Of a stretch of DNA of 64,000 nt, positions 56,328 to 64,000 are shown in pieces (the first letter of the stretch is position 1; each line of letters begins with the position of its first letter). The translations under genes and the position numbers were made by a program. Source of the DNA: Flammeovirgaceae bacterium (GTDB lineage: Bacteria > Bacteroidota > Bacteroidia > Cytophagales > Cyclobacteriaceae); NCBI GenBank assembly GCA_015180985.1, contig CP054185.1:1226001-1290000 (forward strand), written 5' to 3'. The notes below the pieces were generated by a model. That model was given only the letters and a program-made list of their open reading frames with translations. It made no database searches and was not told the origin of the DNA.

Positions 56328-59123
56328 ATGAGAATAGTTATTACGCTTGCCGTCATTTTTTTCGGCCAACTTGTGTGGGCTCAGAAATTCACACTAAAAG
56401 GTCAGCTGGCTGATTCGGCCGGAGCGCCCCTTGCTTCGGCAACCGTACTGTTGCTTAACCCGAAGGATTCATCGCTGGTAAATTTTGCAGTCAGTAACTC
56501 CCGCGGATATTTTGAAATGAAGAACATCAGCCGTGCCGATTACCTCTTTAAGGTTACGTATGTGGGCTGCCTGCCGCTTATGGTGCGGGTTTCTCCACGC
56601 ACGGAAGAAAGTGTTGTTGATTTGGGTTTACTCAAAATGGAAGTTGACCGAAGAGTCTTGGATGAAGTAACCGTTCGGGCCGAGCGGGCACCGGTAGTTA
56701 TAAAAAAAGATACAATAGAATTTAATGCATCCTCCTTCAGAACAAAGCCAAATGCTGTGGTGGAGGACCTTCTTAAACAAATGCCAAGCATTGAGGTGGA
56801 TAATGACGGAACCATACGTGCACAGGGCGAGCAGGTTCAGCAGGTAACGGTGGATGGCCGAGAATTTTTTGGACGCGATCCGAAACTGGCTACCCGCAAC
56901 CTGCCGGCCGATGCGGTAGATAAGGTGCAGGTTTTTGATAAAAAATCTGATCAGGCAGCATTTACCGGTATTGATGACGGCCAGCGAACAAAAACAATTA
57001 ACCTGGAATTAAAAGAAGAAAAGCGAAACGGTGCTTTTGGAAACGTGACGGCCGGTGCAGGTAATGATGAGCGGTTCATCTCGCGCCTTAGTCTTAACCG
57101 GTTCAGTAAAGGCAGCCAGTTTTCCGTTTTAGGTATGGGTAATAATATCAATGAGCAGGGCTTTTCTATTGATGACTACATGAATTTCTCAGGCGGAAGC
57201 CAGCAAATGATGAGCGGAGGGGCCGTTCGCCTTTCGTTTAGCAGCGATAACGATACCGGCATTCCGCTGAATTTTGGTGGGCGTAATAATGGATTGATGA
57301 CGAATTATGGTGGTGGAATAAATTTCAATAAGGACCTTGGTAATAACCGGAAAACACAGATAAATGGAAGTTATTTCTTTAATTACCTTAACCATCATCT
57401 GGCGCAGAATACGTATCGCGAGAACTACTTGCCCAATAATCAAAACTTCAACTTTAATCAGCTCAGTTCACAAAATAATACCAACTCCAATCACCGGGTC
57501 AATCTAACGGTGGATCATAGAATTGACTCCATGAATTCAGTAAAATGGACGAACAACTTTACCTATAATGAAACTGATTCGGAATTAAAAAGCCGTAGCG
57601 GCACCCTGTCACCTGAAGGCACGGTTCAAAATGAAAGTGAGCGGGTGTCGCAATCTTCAGGAGCTACGTACCGGTTAAATTCTTCCCTGCTGTATCGCCA
57701 CCGGTTCAATAAAAAAGGACGATCGTTTTCTGCCAACCTGTTGCTTGGACTTTCTGACACAGAGAGAAATGGAAGTTTAAATGCCATTAATACGTTTTAT
57801 ATTCCATCCGATAGCGTTAATATGATTGAACAACGAAATTATCAAAACAACGACAATCAAAATTATGGAGCAACACTCACCTATACAGAACCACTGGGCA
57901 AACGAAAATACCTTGAGGGGAGTTATAGTTTAAATAGTAACCGGAACCAGGTTACACGGGAGGTTTATGATATTGTAAATGAAACTGAAGTACTTAACAA
58001 TCTATTGAGTAACAGTTATTCAAGTGATTACCTCTATCAGCGTGGAGGGTTGAATTTCCGGATGAATCGCACTAAGTTTAATATAACAGCCGGAGTAGCT
58101 TATCAGCAAACCAACCTGCAGGGCGATTTAAACCCACCGTTTGAAGACATTAACCGCACCTTTAAAAATGTGCTGCCGGTAGTGCGCTTCAATTACGATA
58201 TATCCGGAACCAGGCATATAATGTTTAATTATGAAACTTCCGTGCAGGAGCCCACCATTCAGCAACTACAGCCTGTAATTGATAACAGCGATCCGCTTAA
58301 TATCTATGTGGGCAACCCGGGCTTAAAGCCTGCCTATAACCAAAGTTGGCGGGTCGACTTCAACACCTTTGATCCGGTTTCATTCATCAGTTTTTTTGCT
58401 TTTGTCGATGTTGACTACACAACGAATGCTATAACCAATGCTCAGTATATTACTGACCAGCTGATCCGGACAACGATTCCGGTAAATGTGTCGAGCAACT
58501 TCAGGGCAATGGGTAATGCCAGTTTCAGTTTTCAGGCTAAAAAAATAAACAGCCGGTTCAGTCTCGGCACCAGTTTACGAAACTCACAAACTATCAGTAT
58601 TTTGAACGATACAGAAAATGAAATTGCTCAATGGACAAAAGGAGGAAACTTTAGGTATTCGTATCGGTATAAGGAAATTTTTGACTTGAGTTTATCTGCT
58701 CAGCTCAATCACCAGAAAACAACCTACGAATTCGAACAGCCTACACAATCCAACCTTAATCAAACTTACGCATCCGAAGTGAACCTGAGTTTTCTTAAAA
58801 ACTATCAGTTCAATGCGGGTTTTGAATACCTGGTTTACCGGGATCCGGCCAACGACTTCCAGCAGGAAATTCCGTTGCTTAACCTTTCAGTGTCGCGGTT
58901 TTTGCTGAAGAACAAAGCAGGTGAGCTGAAGTTTTTATTAAACAATGTGTTAGATAAGGCTCTGGGTATTTCTCAATCGGCTACCAACAACTATTTCGAA
59001 CGAATCGTTTCAAATTCGCTTGGACAATATTTTTTGATAAGTTTCACGTATGCGTTGAACAAACACCTTAACCCCATGGGCGTGCGAAGGGGCGGAGGCT
59101 TTATGCGGGTGATCACCCAGTAG
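56328..59123 (+). CDS. Outer-membrane receptor of the OMP_b-brl/TonB type
   Basis: A 931-residue barrel protein. Signal peptide (VITLAVIFFGQLVWAQ), carboxypeptidase regulatory-like domain (LKGQLADSAGAPLASATVLLLNPKDSSLVNFAV), plug (VVEDLLKQMPSIEVDNDGTIRAQGEQVQQVTVDGREFFGRD), then Asn/Tyr-rich barrel strands (YFFNYLNHHLAQNTYRENYLP) and a final RGGGFMRVITQ. The plug text VTVDGREFFGRDPKLATRNLPAD is typical of PF14905 receptors. It is co-transcribed with the GLPGLI gene. The residue following the last strand is not the classical Phe. Substrate unknown. Confidence 0.93.
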   Translation: MRIVITLAVIFFGQLVWAQKFTLKGQLADSAGAPLASATVLLLNPKDSSLVNFAVSNSRGYFEMKNISRADYLFKVTYVGCLPLMVRVSPRTEESVVDLGLLKMEVDRRVLDEVTVRAERAPVVIKKDTIEFNASSFRTKPNAVVEDLLKQMPSIEVDNDGTIRAQGEQVQQVTVDGREFFGRDPKLATRNLPADAVDKVQVFDKKSDQAAFTGIDDGQRTKTINLELKEEKRNGAFGNVTAGAGNDERFISRLSLNRFSKGSQFSVLGMGNNINEQGFSIDDYMNFSGGSQQMMSGGAVRLSFSSDNDTGIPLNFGGRNNGLMTNYGGGINFNKDLGNNRKTQINGSYFFNYLNHHLAQNTYRENYLPNNQNFNFNQLSSQNNTNSNHRVNLTVDHRIDSMNSVKWTNNFTYNETDSELKSRSGTLSPEGTVQNESERVSQSSGATYRLNSSLLYRHRFNKKGRSFSANLLLGLSDTERNGSLNAINTFYIPSDSVNMIEQRNYQNNDNQNYGATLTYTEPLGKRKYLEGSYSLNSNRNQVTREVYDIVNETEVLNNLLSNSYSSDYLYQRGGLNFRMNRTKFNITAGVAYQQTNLQGDLNPPFEDINRTFKNVLPVVRFNYDISGTRHIMFNYETSVQEPTIQQLQPVIDNSDPLNIYVGNPGLKPAYNQSWRVDFNTFDPVSFISFFAFVDVDYTTNAITNAQYITDQLIRTTIPVNVSSNFRAMGNASFSFQAKKINSRFSLGTSLRNSQTISILNDTENEIAQWTKGGNFRYSYRYKEIFDLSLSAQLNHQKTTYEFEQPTQSNLNQTYASEVNLSFLKNYQFNAGFEYLVYRDPANDFQQEIPLLNLSVSRFLLKNKAGELKFLLNNVLDKALGISQSATNNYFERIVSNSLGQYFLISFTYALNKHLNPMGVRRGGGFMRVITQ

Positions 59124-59141
59124 GTTAAACTTGGAATTGGA

Positions 59142-59172
59142 TTGTAAGGACTTTGTAGCAGTGTTATCTTTG
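59142..59172 (+). promoter_or_regulatory. Promoter of the GDPD gene with almost no leader
   Basis: TTG at 59142-59144 and a perfect -7 box TATCTTTG at 59165-59172, 20 bases apart, immediately precede the ATG at 59178. Transcription would begin within a few bases of the start codon. Confidence 0.62.
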
Positions 59173-59177
59173 GGCAC

Positions 59178-60116
59178 ATGAAGAAATTCCTGTGCCTTTT
59201 TTCATTCCTTTACATACCAATGTTTCTTGTAATGGCGCAAGGGTATATTCCGAAATTCGATCTGCAGGGTCACCGCGGAGCACGGGGTTTAAAACCCGAA
59301 AACACAATCCCTTCATTCATTGCAGCCCTTGAGGCGGGTGTTACTACCATCGAACTGGATGTGGTGATTACAAAAGACAAACAGGTGGTGGTTTCGCACG
59401 AACCCTGGATGGCTGCCGACATTTGCCTGAAGCCGGATGGAACCCGGATTACCGAGGGCGAAGACAAATTAATCAATATTTATCAGTTGACCTATGAGCA
59501 GGTGAAGCAATATGACTGCGGCTCGAAAGGCAACGTGCGGTTTCCTGAGCAGGAAAAATTTAAAATTTCAAAACCTTTACTGAAAGACGTGATTGCCGCA
59601 GTGGAGGATCATATTAAGAGTTTTACACAATATGAAGTGGATTACAACATTGAAATAAAAAGTGCTAAAACCGGAGATGGTAAATACCATCCGTTGCCGG
59701 GCGAGTTTTCTGATCTGGTTTATAACCTGCTCAACCAATATCTGCCGATGGAACGTGTAGTCATTCAATCATTCGATTTCCGCGTACTGCAATATTGGCA
59801 CACCCGATACCCCTCCGTTCGGTTGGCGGCCCTGGTTGAAAACACTAAATCAATTAATGAAAACCTGAAAGAACTGGGATTCACCCCTTCCATCTATAGT
59901 CCGTACTACAAATTGCTCACTGAAGAAAAGATTAAGGAACTGAAAGCCTTAAAATTGCGGGTAATTCCCTGGACAGTTAACGAACCGGAAGATATGAAGC
60001 GCTTGCGTACCTGGGGCGTTGACGGCCTGATTACCGACTACCCCAACCGTGCTGCCGAAACAGGACTCGGCCTAAAAGGGAAGAACGGAAACGGCAAGAA
60101 GAATGGCTCCCGGTAG
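59178..60116 (+). CDS. Glycerophosphodiester phosphodiesterase family protein, exported
   Basis: A 312-residue protein with signal peptide (FLCLFSFLYIPMFLVMAQG). GDPD motifs are HRGARGLKPENTIPSF, AGVTTIELDVVITKD (metal Glu and Asp) and VVVSHEPWM (catalytic His); the C-terminus has WTVNEPEDMKRLRTWGVDGLITDYPNR. It hydrolyses glycerophosphodiesters such as glycerophosphoethanolamine to glycerol 3-phosphate and an alcohol in the periplasm, recycling phospholipid head groups. The final residues are Gly/Lys/Asn-rich. Confidence 0.95.
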   Translation: MKKFLCLFSFLYIPMFLVMAQGYIPKFDLQGHRGARGLKPENTIPSFIAALEAGVTTIELDVVITKDKQVVVSHEPWMAADICLKPDGTRITEGEDKLINIYQLTYEQVKQYDCGSKGNVRFPEQEKFKISKPLLKDVIAAVEDHIKSFTQYEVDYNIEIKSAKTGDGKYHPLPGEFSDLVYNLLNQYLPMERVVIQSFDFRVLQYWHTRYPSVRLAALVENTKSINENLKELGFTPSIYSPYYKLLTEEKIKELKALKLRVIPWTVNEPEDMKRLRTWGVDGLITDYPNRAAETGLGLKGKNGNGKKNGSR

Positions 60117-60160
60117 CGTGGTGCCCGGCTAAATACCTATCATTGTAAAAAAAATCATTC

Positions 60161-61156
60161 ATGGCTAAATACGATGTGTATGGCATTGGCAATGCCATTG
60201 TTGATATAGTAACAGAGGTTGATCATGATTTCTTTGAAAAACATGGCATCGAAAAAGGTGTAATGACCCTGGTGGATGAAAAGCGCCAGCTTCAGCTAAT
60301 GAAGGCCATTGATATGAAGCGCAGTAAAATGTCGGGTGGAGGTTCAGCCGGAAACACAGTGGTGGCCGTAAACCAGTTTGGTGGTAAAACTTTCTACTCC
60401 TGCCTGGTGGCTAATGATGAACTGGGCAAATTTTTTCTGGAAGATCTGAAACGTAATGGTGTTGATACCAATCTGCGGATAGACGAGTGCCCTCCGGGCC
60501 ATACCGGTAAGTGCCTGGTAATGACCAGCCCCGATGCCCAGCGAACCATGAACACCTTTCTGGGCGTCAGTTCTTTCCTTTCTGCTGAACACCTCGATGA
60601 GGAAGCCATTAAAGATTCTCAATATTTATACATGGAAGGATACCTGGTTGCCAGCCCAAAAGGGCTTGATGCAATGCAGCAGGCAAAAAAAATAGCCGAA
60701 CGACACAAAGTTTATACAGCACTAACCTTCTCTGATGCCAGCATGGTAAAGTACTTCTCGGCTCAAATGCTGGATATTGTCGGGGCCAGTGTCGATTTGC
60801 TGTTCTGTAACGAGGAAGAAGCCATGATTTTTACCGGAACAAATTCGTTACCTGAAGCGCGCGAAATTTTGAAGCAGTCGGCTAAGCGATTTGCCATAAC
60901 ACTCGGGGCAAACGGTGCCCTGATTTATGACGGTGATACGTTTATTCAAATAGAGCCCTACAAAGTAAGGGCAATTGACACCAATGGCGCTGGCGACATG
61001 TTTGCCGGTGCCTTTTTATATGGTATTACGCACGGGCATAGTTTTGCAGAAGCCGGTAAGCTGGCTTCGCTGGCATCTTCACGGGTGGTTTCACAATGGG
61101 GTCCCCGGCTCGATCCGCAAGCCGCAAAGAAAGTATTGGCTGATTTGATAACGTGA
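60161..61156 (+). CDS. Adenosine kinase (PfkB family)
   Basis: A 331-residue PfkB carbohydrate kinase. The N-terminal motif DVYGIGNAIVDIVTEV, GGGSAGNTVVAVNQFGGK, and the C-terminal catalytic signature IDTNGAGDMFAGAFLYGITHG (catalytic Asp) are typical of adenosine kinase-like proteins, which phosphorylate adenosine or related nucleosides to the monophosphate. Family members are often annotated as adenosine kinase in Bacteroidota, but the substrate is not read from sequence alone. The stop overlaps the next gene as GTGA. Confidence 0.9.
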   Translation: MAKYDVYGIGNAIVDIVTEVDHDFFEKHGIEKGVMTLVDEKRQLQLMKAIDMKRSKMSGGGSAGNTVVAVNQFGGKTFYSCLVANDELGKFFLEDLKRNGVDTNLRIDECPPGHTGKCLVMTSPDAQRTMNTFLGVSSFLSAEHLDEEAIKDSQYLYMEGYLVASPKGLDAMQQAKKIAERHKVYTALTFSDASMVKYFSAQMLDIVGASVDLLFCNEEEAMIFTGTNSLPEAREILKQSAKRFAITLGANGALIYDGDTFIQIEPYKVRAIDTNGAGDMFAGAFLYGITHGHSFAEAGKLASLASSRVVSQWGPRLDPQAAKKVLADLIT

Positions 61157-61614
61157 TTATGGAAATCAATAAAAACTTCCTGACAGGATTCGTGGCGCTC
61201 GTCATCACAACCGGTCTGTTCGCTCAGCAGAATAAGTCTCCTGAAGCTGTAATTGAAGCCTGGCAAAAAATGTGGAATACGTATGACCTTGAGCAGGTTG
61301 AGCAACTTTTTGTTACGGATCAATCAGTAACTTATTTCTCCTCCGAATATGCCGGATTAATTATTGGAACAGAGGCCGTACGCAACCACCATGAAAAGTT
61401 TGGCTTTATACGAGGGGGTAAAAAATCAGGAAACAAATTATGGCTGTCCGATGCACGGTATGATCTCGCTAATACTACCTGCCTGGTTACGGCAACCTGG
61501 TATTTTCAACGCGAAACTTCAGAACAGCGGCAAGCCGGACCGGTAACGTTTTTGCTTGTTAAGAAAAACGATGGCTGGCGAATACAGCATGCCCACTTTT
61601 CAAACAACCCCTGA
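61153..61614 (+). CDS. SnoaL-like/NTF2-fold exported protein
   Basis: A 153-residue protein with signal peptide (NFLTGFVALVITTGLFAQQ). The mature part (SPEAVIEAWQKMWNTYDLEQVEQLFVTDQSVTYFSSEYAGLIIGTEAVRNHHEKFGF, then VTFLLVKKNDGWRIQHAHFSNN) matches SnoaL_3/DUF4440 NTF2-like folds that form a cone-shaped pocket. No catalytic set can be named. The GTG start overlaps the adenosine-kinase stop; an ATG six bases later is an alternative. Confidence 0.8.
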   Translation: MIMEINKNFLTGFVALVITTGLFAQQNKSPEAVIEAWQKMWNTYDLEQVEQLFVTDQSVTYFSSEYAGLIIGTEAVRNHHEKFGFIRGGKKSGNKLWLSDARYDLANTTCLVTATWYFQRETSEQRQAGPVTFLLVKKNDGWRIQHAHFSNNP

Positions 61615-61616
61615 GG

Positions 61617-61649
61617 TTTTGGAAATACCGAAAATACTGAGCACTTTTG
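61617..61649 (+). promoter_or_regulatory. Probable promoter of rpmH
   Basis: TTTTGG at 61617-61622 and CACTTTTG at 61642-61649 (one mismatch from TAnnTTTG) are spaced about 20 bases apart, 26 bases before the rpmH ATG. Confidence 0.45.
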
Positions 61650-61674
61650 CAGCCCTTTATAGATTAACAAAGCC

Positions 61675-61836
61675 ATGAAAAGAACGTTTCAGCCTTCGAA
61701 AAGAAAGCGCAAAAATAAGCACGGTTTCCGCGAAAGAATGGCCTCGGCCAATGGCCGCAGGGTGCTTGCTTCCCGCAGAAAAAAGGGAAGAAAGAAACTC
61801 ACTGTTTCAGACGAAAAAACGTTAAAAAAGAAATAA
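61675..61836 (+). CDS. rpmH: 50S ribosomal protein L34
   Basis: A 53-residue protein: [44 protein letters not shown], the universal L34 sequence, with a short acidic-basic extension at the end. The first 44 residues are nearly identical in most bacteria. It precedes rnpA by 48 bases, the classical order rpmH-rnpA. It was too short for common ORF cut-offs. Confidence 0.98.
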   Translation: MKRTFQPSKRKRKNKHGFRERMASANGRRVLASRRKKGRKKLTVSDEKTLKKK

Positions 61837-61884
61837 ACCGCCTTCCGGCCCGGTAACATCAGGCACGGCAGGGTTTACTTACCC

Positions 61885-62256
61885 ATGAGTGCATATCGTT
61901 TACCCAAATCAGGCCGGCTTCGGGGTCAAAAAAAAATACAGGAACTCTTTAAACGGGGTTCCTCTTTTTATCTGCAGCCCTTCCGGGTAGTGTTTCTGAA
62001 AACTACCGGTACTGAGGCAGGCCATCAGGTATTGTTTTCGGTTTCAAAAAGAGATTTCAAAAAGGCTACCAGCCGAAACCGGATTAAACGACTGATGAAA
62101 GAGGCTTACCGGTTGAATCAAAATCATATCAGCAGCCTGCCTGAACTGCAAATCGCGTATATTTATACAGCGAAAGAGTGGCCCGACTTTAGCCTGATTC
62201 AAGAGAAATTAATCGAATCATTTGGTCGTTTAAAACAGTATGTGGAGAAAAGCTAA
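61885..62256 (+). CDS. rnpA: Ribonuclease P protein component
   Basis: A 123-residue basic protein that binds RNase P RNA and assists 5' maturation of tRNA. Visible signature: LFSVSKRDFKKATSRNRIKRLMKEAYRLN (RNR motif), with YRLPKSGRLRGQKKIQELFKRG at the N-terminus. Its end overlaps the S41 protease start by 17 bases. No yidD or yidC follows, unlike in many bacteria. Confidence 0.96.
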   Translation: MSAYRLPKSGRLRGQKKIQELFKRGSSFYLQPFRVVFLKTTGTEAGHQVLFSVSKRDFKKATSRNRIKRLMKEAYRLNQNHISSLPELQIAYIYTAKEWPDFSLIQEKLIESFGRLKQYVEKS

Positions 62257-63889
62257 ATGGATTATGCTGGCAGCAACCGCTGTTGCCTTCATGCTGGCGT
62301 TCAGCAAACCAGCCGATACGTATTTCGAGGTAGCCAAAAACCTCGACATTTTTGCCACCCTTTTTAAAGAGGTTAATGCCTATTATGTTGATGAAGTTGA
62401 TCCCAAACAATTAATACGCAAGGGAATTGACGGGATGCTTGAATCGCTTGATCCCTATACCGATTTTATCCCCGAGGAAGAACTGGAAGGATTCCGGATT
62501 ACCACCACCGGGCAATATGCAGGCATTGGAGCCCTCATTGGGATTGTGAATAAAAAGACCATAATCACCCATCCCTACAAGAATTTTCCGGCCTACAAGG
62601 CTGGTCTTAAAGTTGGCGATGAAATCATTGCTGTGGATGGGGTTGATGCCCAAGGCAAATCTACGGCTGAGGTCAGTACCTTGTTGAAGGGCCCTGCTAA
62701 AACGGATGTGGAAATTCGCATCAGGCGGCAAGGCCAGAAAAACGATCTTGTGTTTAAAATAAAACGCGAGCGTATTAGTATTCGAAATGTGGCTTACGCA
62801 GGCATGCTTAATGAGGAGGTCGGTTACATCAAATTAGATGACTTTACTCCCGGTGCCGGAAAGGAAGTTGCCGATGCTACCGTAAAACTAAAACAGCAAG
62901 GTGCTAAAAAGTTAATACTCGACCTGCGTGATAACCCTGGGGGTATGTTGCACGAAGCCGTTAACATTGTTAACCTGTTTATTCCTAAAGGCAAAGAAGT
63001 GGTGAGCATGAAAGGCAAAGTGGCCGATTGGAATAAAACCTATACCACACTAAATAATCCGCTGGATACGGAAATTCCGATGATTGTGCTAACCGGAGAA
63101 GGTAGTGCCTCTGCATCTGAAATAGTAGCCGGAGCACTACAGGATTACGATAGAGCAGTGTTGATAGGAAGAAAAACTTTTGGCAAAGGGCTGGTGCAGG
63201 CTACCCGCCAGTTATCTTATAATGCCCAACTTAAAGTAACGACAGCAAAATACTATATACCAAGCGGACGGTGCATACAGGAGTTGGACTACACCCATCG
63301 CAATGCCGATGGAACGGTTGATAAAGTGGCTGATTCACTAAAAAAGGAATTTAAAACATCTAAAGGGAGGAAAGTTTTTGATGGTGGCGGGCTTGATCCG
63401 GATATTACTATTGAGCCCGAATACCTGGGTACAGTAACGGTGGCCCTCATCAGCGCAGGGCATATTTTTGAGTATGCATCAAAGTATTGCGGAGAGCACC
63501 CGGTGCAGCCCGATCTGAAAACATTCAGACTGCCCGATGCCGAGTACGATAAATTTATCGCTTGGCTTAAAGAACGTAAATTCAGTTATAGTACCCCGCT
63601 TGAGGCCGAAACTAAGCAGCTTATTGAAGCGGCAAAACAAGAACGGTACTATGCCGAACTGGCTAAAGACTTGGAGACTTTTAAAAATAAAGTTGAAACA
63701 AATAAAACGGCTGATTTTACTCGATTTAAACAGGAAATATCCGAAGTACTGGAACAACAAATTGCCTTTCATTACGCACTCAACGAAGGCCAGGCACTTG
63801 TTTCAATGTCGCGCGATAAGGCCATTTCGGAAAGTGTCAGCCTCTTGAGTGATTTGCAATCCTACCGGTTGATTTTGACACCGCAGTAA
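62240..63889 (+). CDS. S41 family C-terminal processing protease (CtpA-like)
   Basis: A 549-residue exported protease. A membrane/signal segment (WIMLAATAVAFMLAFSKP), a PDZ domain (residues about 85-170, GIGALIGIVNKKTIITHPYKNFPAYKAGLKVGDEIIAVDG), and the S41 domain with the Ser-containing GSASASE (residues 288-294) and Lys316 in TFGKGLVQ form the Ser-Lys dyad; LDLRDNPGGMLHEAV is the neighbouring substrate loop. It trims C-termini of envelope proteins. Its start lies within rnpA by 17 bases, so translation may be coupled. Downstream is tsaB with one-base overlap. Confidence 0.95.
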   Translation: MWRKAKWIMLAATAVAFMLAFSKPADTYFEVAKNLDIFATLFKEVNAYYVDEVDPKQLIRKGIDGMLESLDPYTDFIPEEELEGFRITTTGQYAGIGALIGIVNKKTIITHPYKNFPAYKAGLKVGDEIIAVDGVDAQGKSTAEVSTLLKGPAKTDVEIRIRRQGQKNDLVFKIKRERISIRNVAYAGMLNEEVGYIKLDDFTPGAGKEVADATVKLKQQGAKKLILDLRDNPGGMLHEAVNIVNLFIPKGKEVVSMKGKVADWNKTYTTLNNPLDTEIPMIVLTGEGSASASEIVAGALQDYDRAVLIGRKTFGKGLVQATRQLSYNAQLKVTTAKYYIPSGRCIQELDYTHRNADGTVDKVADSLKKEFKTSKGRKVFDGGGLDPDITIEPEYLGTVTVALISAGHIFEYASKYCGEHPVQPDLKTFRLPDAEYDKFIAWLKERKFSYSTPLEAETKQLIEAAKQERYYAELAKDLETFKNKVETNKTADFTRFKQEISEVLEQQIAFHYALNEGQALVSMSRDKAISESVSLLSDLQSYRLILTPQ

Positions 63890-64000
63890 TGGCATTGATT
63901 CTTAGCATAGAAACATCAGGCGAACGATGTTCTGTTGCAGTTCATAATGATGACGTGCTTTTGGCCTCTGCTTACGAAGCACAACCCAGAGCGCATGCTG
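63889..64000 (+). CDS. tsaB: tRNA threonylcarbamoyladenosine biosynthesis protein TsaB (partial)
   Basis: The first 37 residues (LILSIETSGERCSVAVHNDDVLLASAYEAQPRAHA) match the TsaB/YeaZ N-terminus with the ASKHA nucleotide-binding start ILSIETSG. TsaB partners TsaD and TsaE to make t6A37 on ANN-decoding tRNAs. The gene continues beyond the window. It starts at the last base of the protease stop. Confidence 0.92.
   Translation, partial: MALILSIETSGERCSVAVHNDDVLLASAYEAQPRAHA

Overview
The window comes from a bacterium of the phylum Bacteroidota, most likely a Cytophagales-type marine or soil organism. The evidence is a T9SS-sorted FG-GAP protein, two SusC/FecA-like or OMP-b-barrel receptors with carboxypeptidase-regulatory N-domains plus a third with an STN domain, a GLPGLI protein, DUF4249, DUF6452, DUF6048 and DUF4295 proteins, bacillithiol synthesis (BshC), a stand-alone MnmD, and -33/-7 promoters of the TTG...TAnnTTTG type. 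The genome is compact: stop codons of convergent genes overlap by 4-7 bases and operons use ATGA or GTGA overlaps. Species identity cannot be fixed from the sequence alone.

Layout. 1-4.6 kb: end of an M16 peptidase, ispF, AI-2E family transporter, mnmD, S9 peptidase. 4.6-10.8 kb: a co-directional trio of STN-TonB receptor, DUF4249 lipoprotein with a cysteine cluster, and an MG2-like surface protein with a plug-like domain. 10.8-17.1 kb: folate cycloligase, bshC, rimO, DUF6452/DUF6048, ftsY and the rpmB-rpmG-DUF4295 ribosomal operon. 17.2-27.4 kb: T9SS FG-GAP protein, murF, DUF2461, an unknown secreted protein, and an AsmA / TPR histidine kinase / LuxR regulator operon. 27.5-32.8 kb: tRNA-Val with terminator, GIY-YIG protein, LytS/LytTR two-component pair and a divergent receptor. 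32.9-37.5 kb: YdeI-like protein, MarR regulator leading pxpBCA (5-oxoprolinase), TerC.

38-48 kb is a redox and electrophile-defence neighbourhood: two F420-reductase-like NAD(P) proteins, an SDR, HxlR with a divergent DJ-1/PfpI protein, DUF481, bestrophin, two pirins, nitroreductase, OsmC and an Fe-S protein with Fer4_19 and CDGSH domains. A DUF4143 ATPase and two palindromic repeat elements are interspersed. 48-64 kb: M1 peptidase, sialidase-like lipoprotein, beta-lactamase-fold hydrolase, DUF4136 lipoprotein plus barrel, OmpR-type two-component system facing a GLPGLI/receptor pair, GDPD, adenosine kinase, SnoaL-like protein, rpmH-rnpA, S41 protease and the start of tsaB.

The observation I rate highest is a nearly identical promoter-embedded operator (19 of 21 positions, same distance to the start codon) in front of the marR-pxpBCA operon and, 11 kb away, in front of the pirin-pirin-nitroreductase-OsmC operon. 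This suggests one MarR protein couples 5-oxoproline metabolism to electrophile or oxidant defence. The STN receptor / Cys-rich DUF4249 / MG2-plug trio is the best candidate for an uncharacterised cell-surface system.
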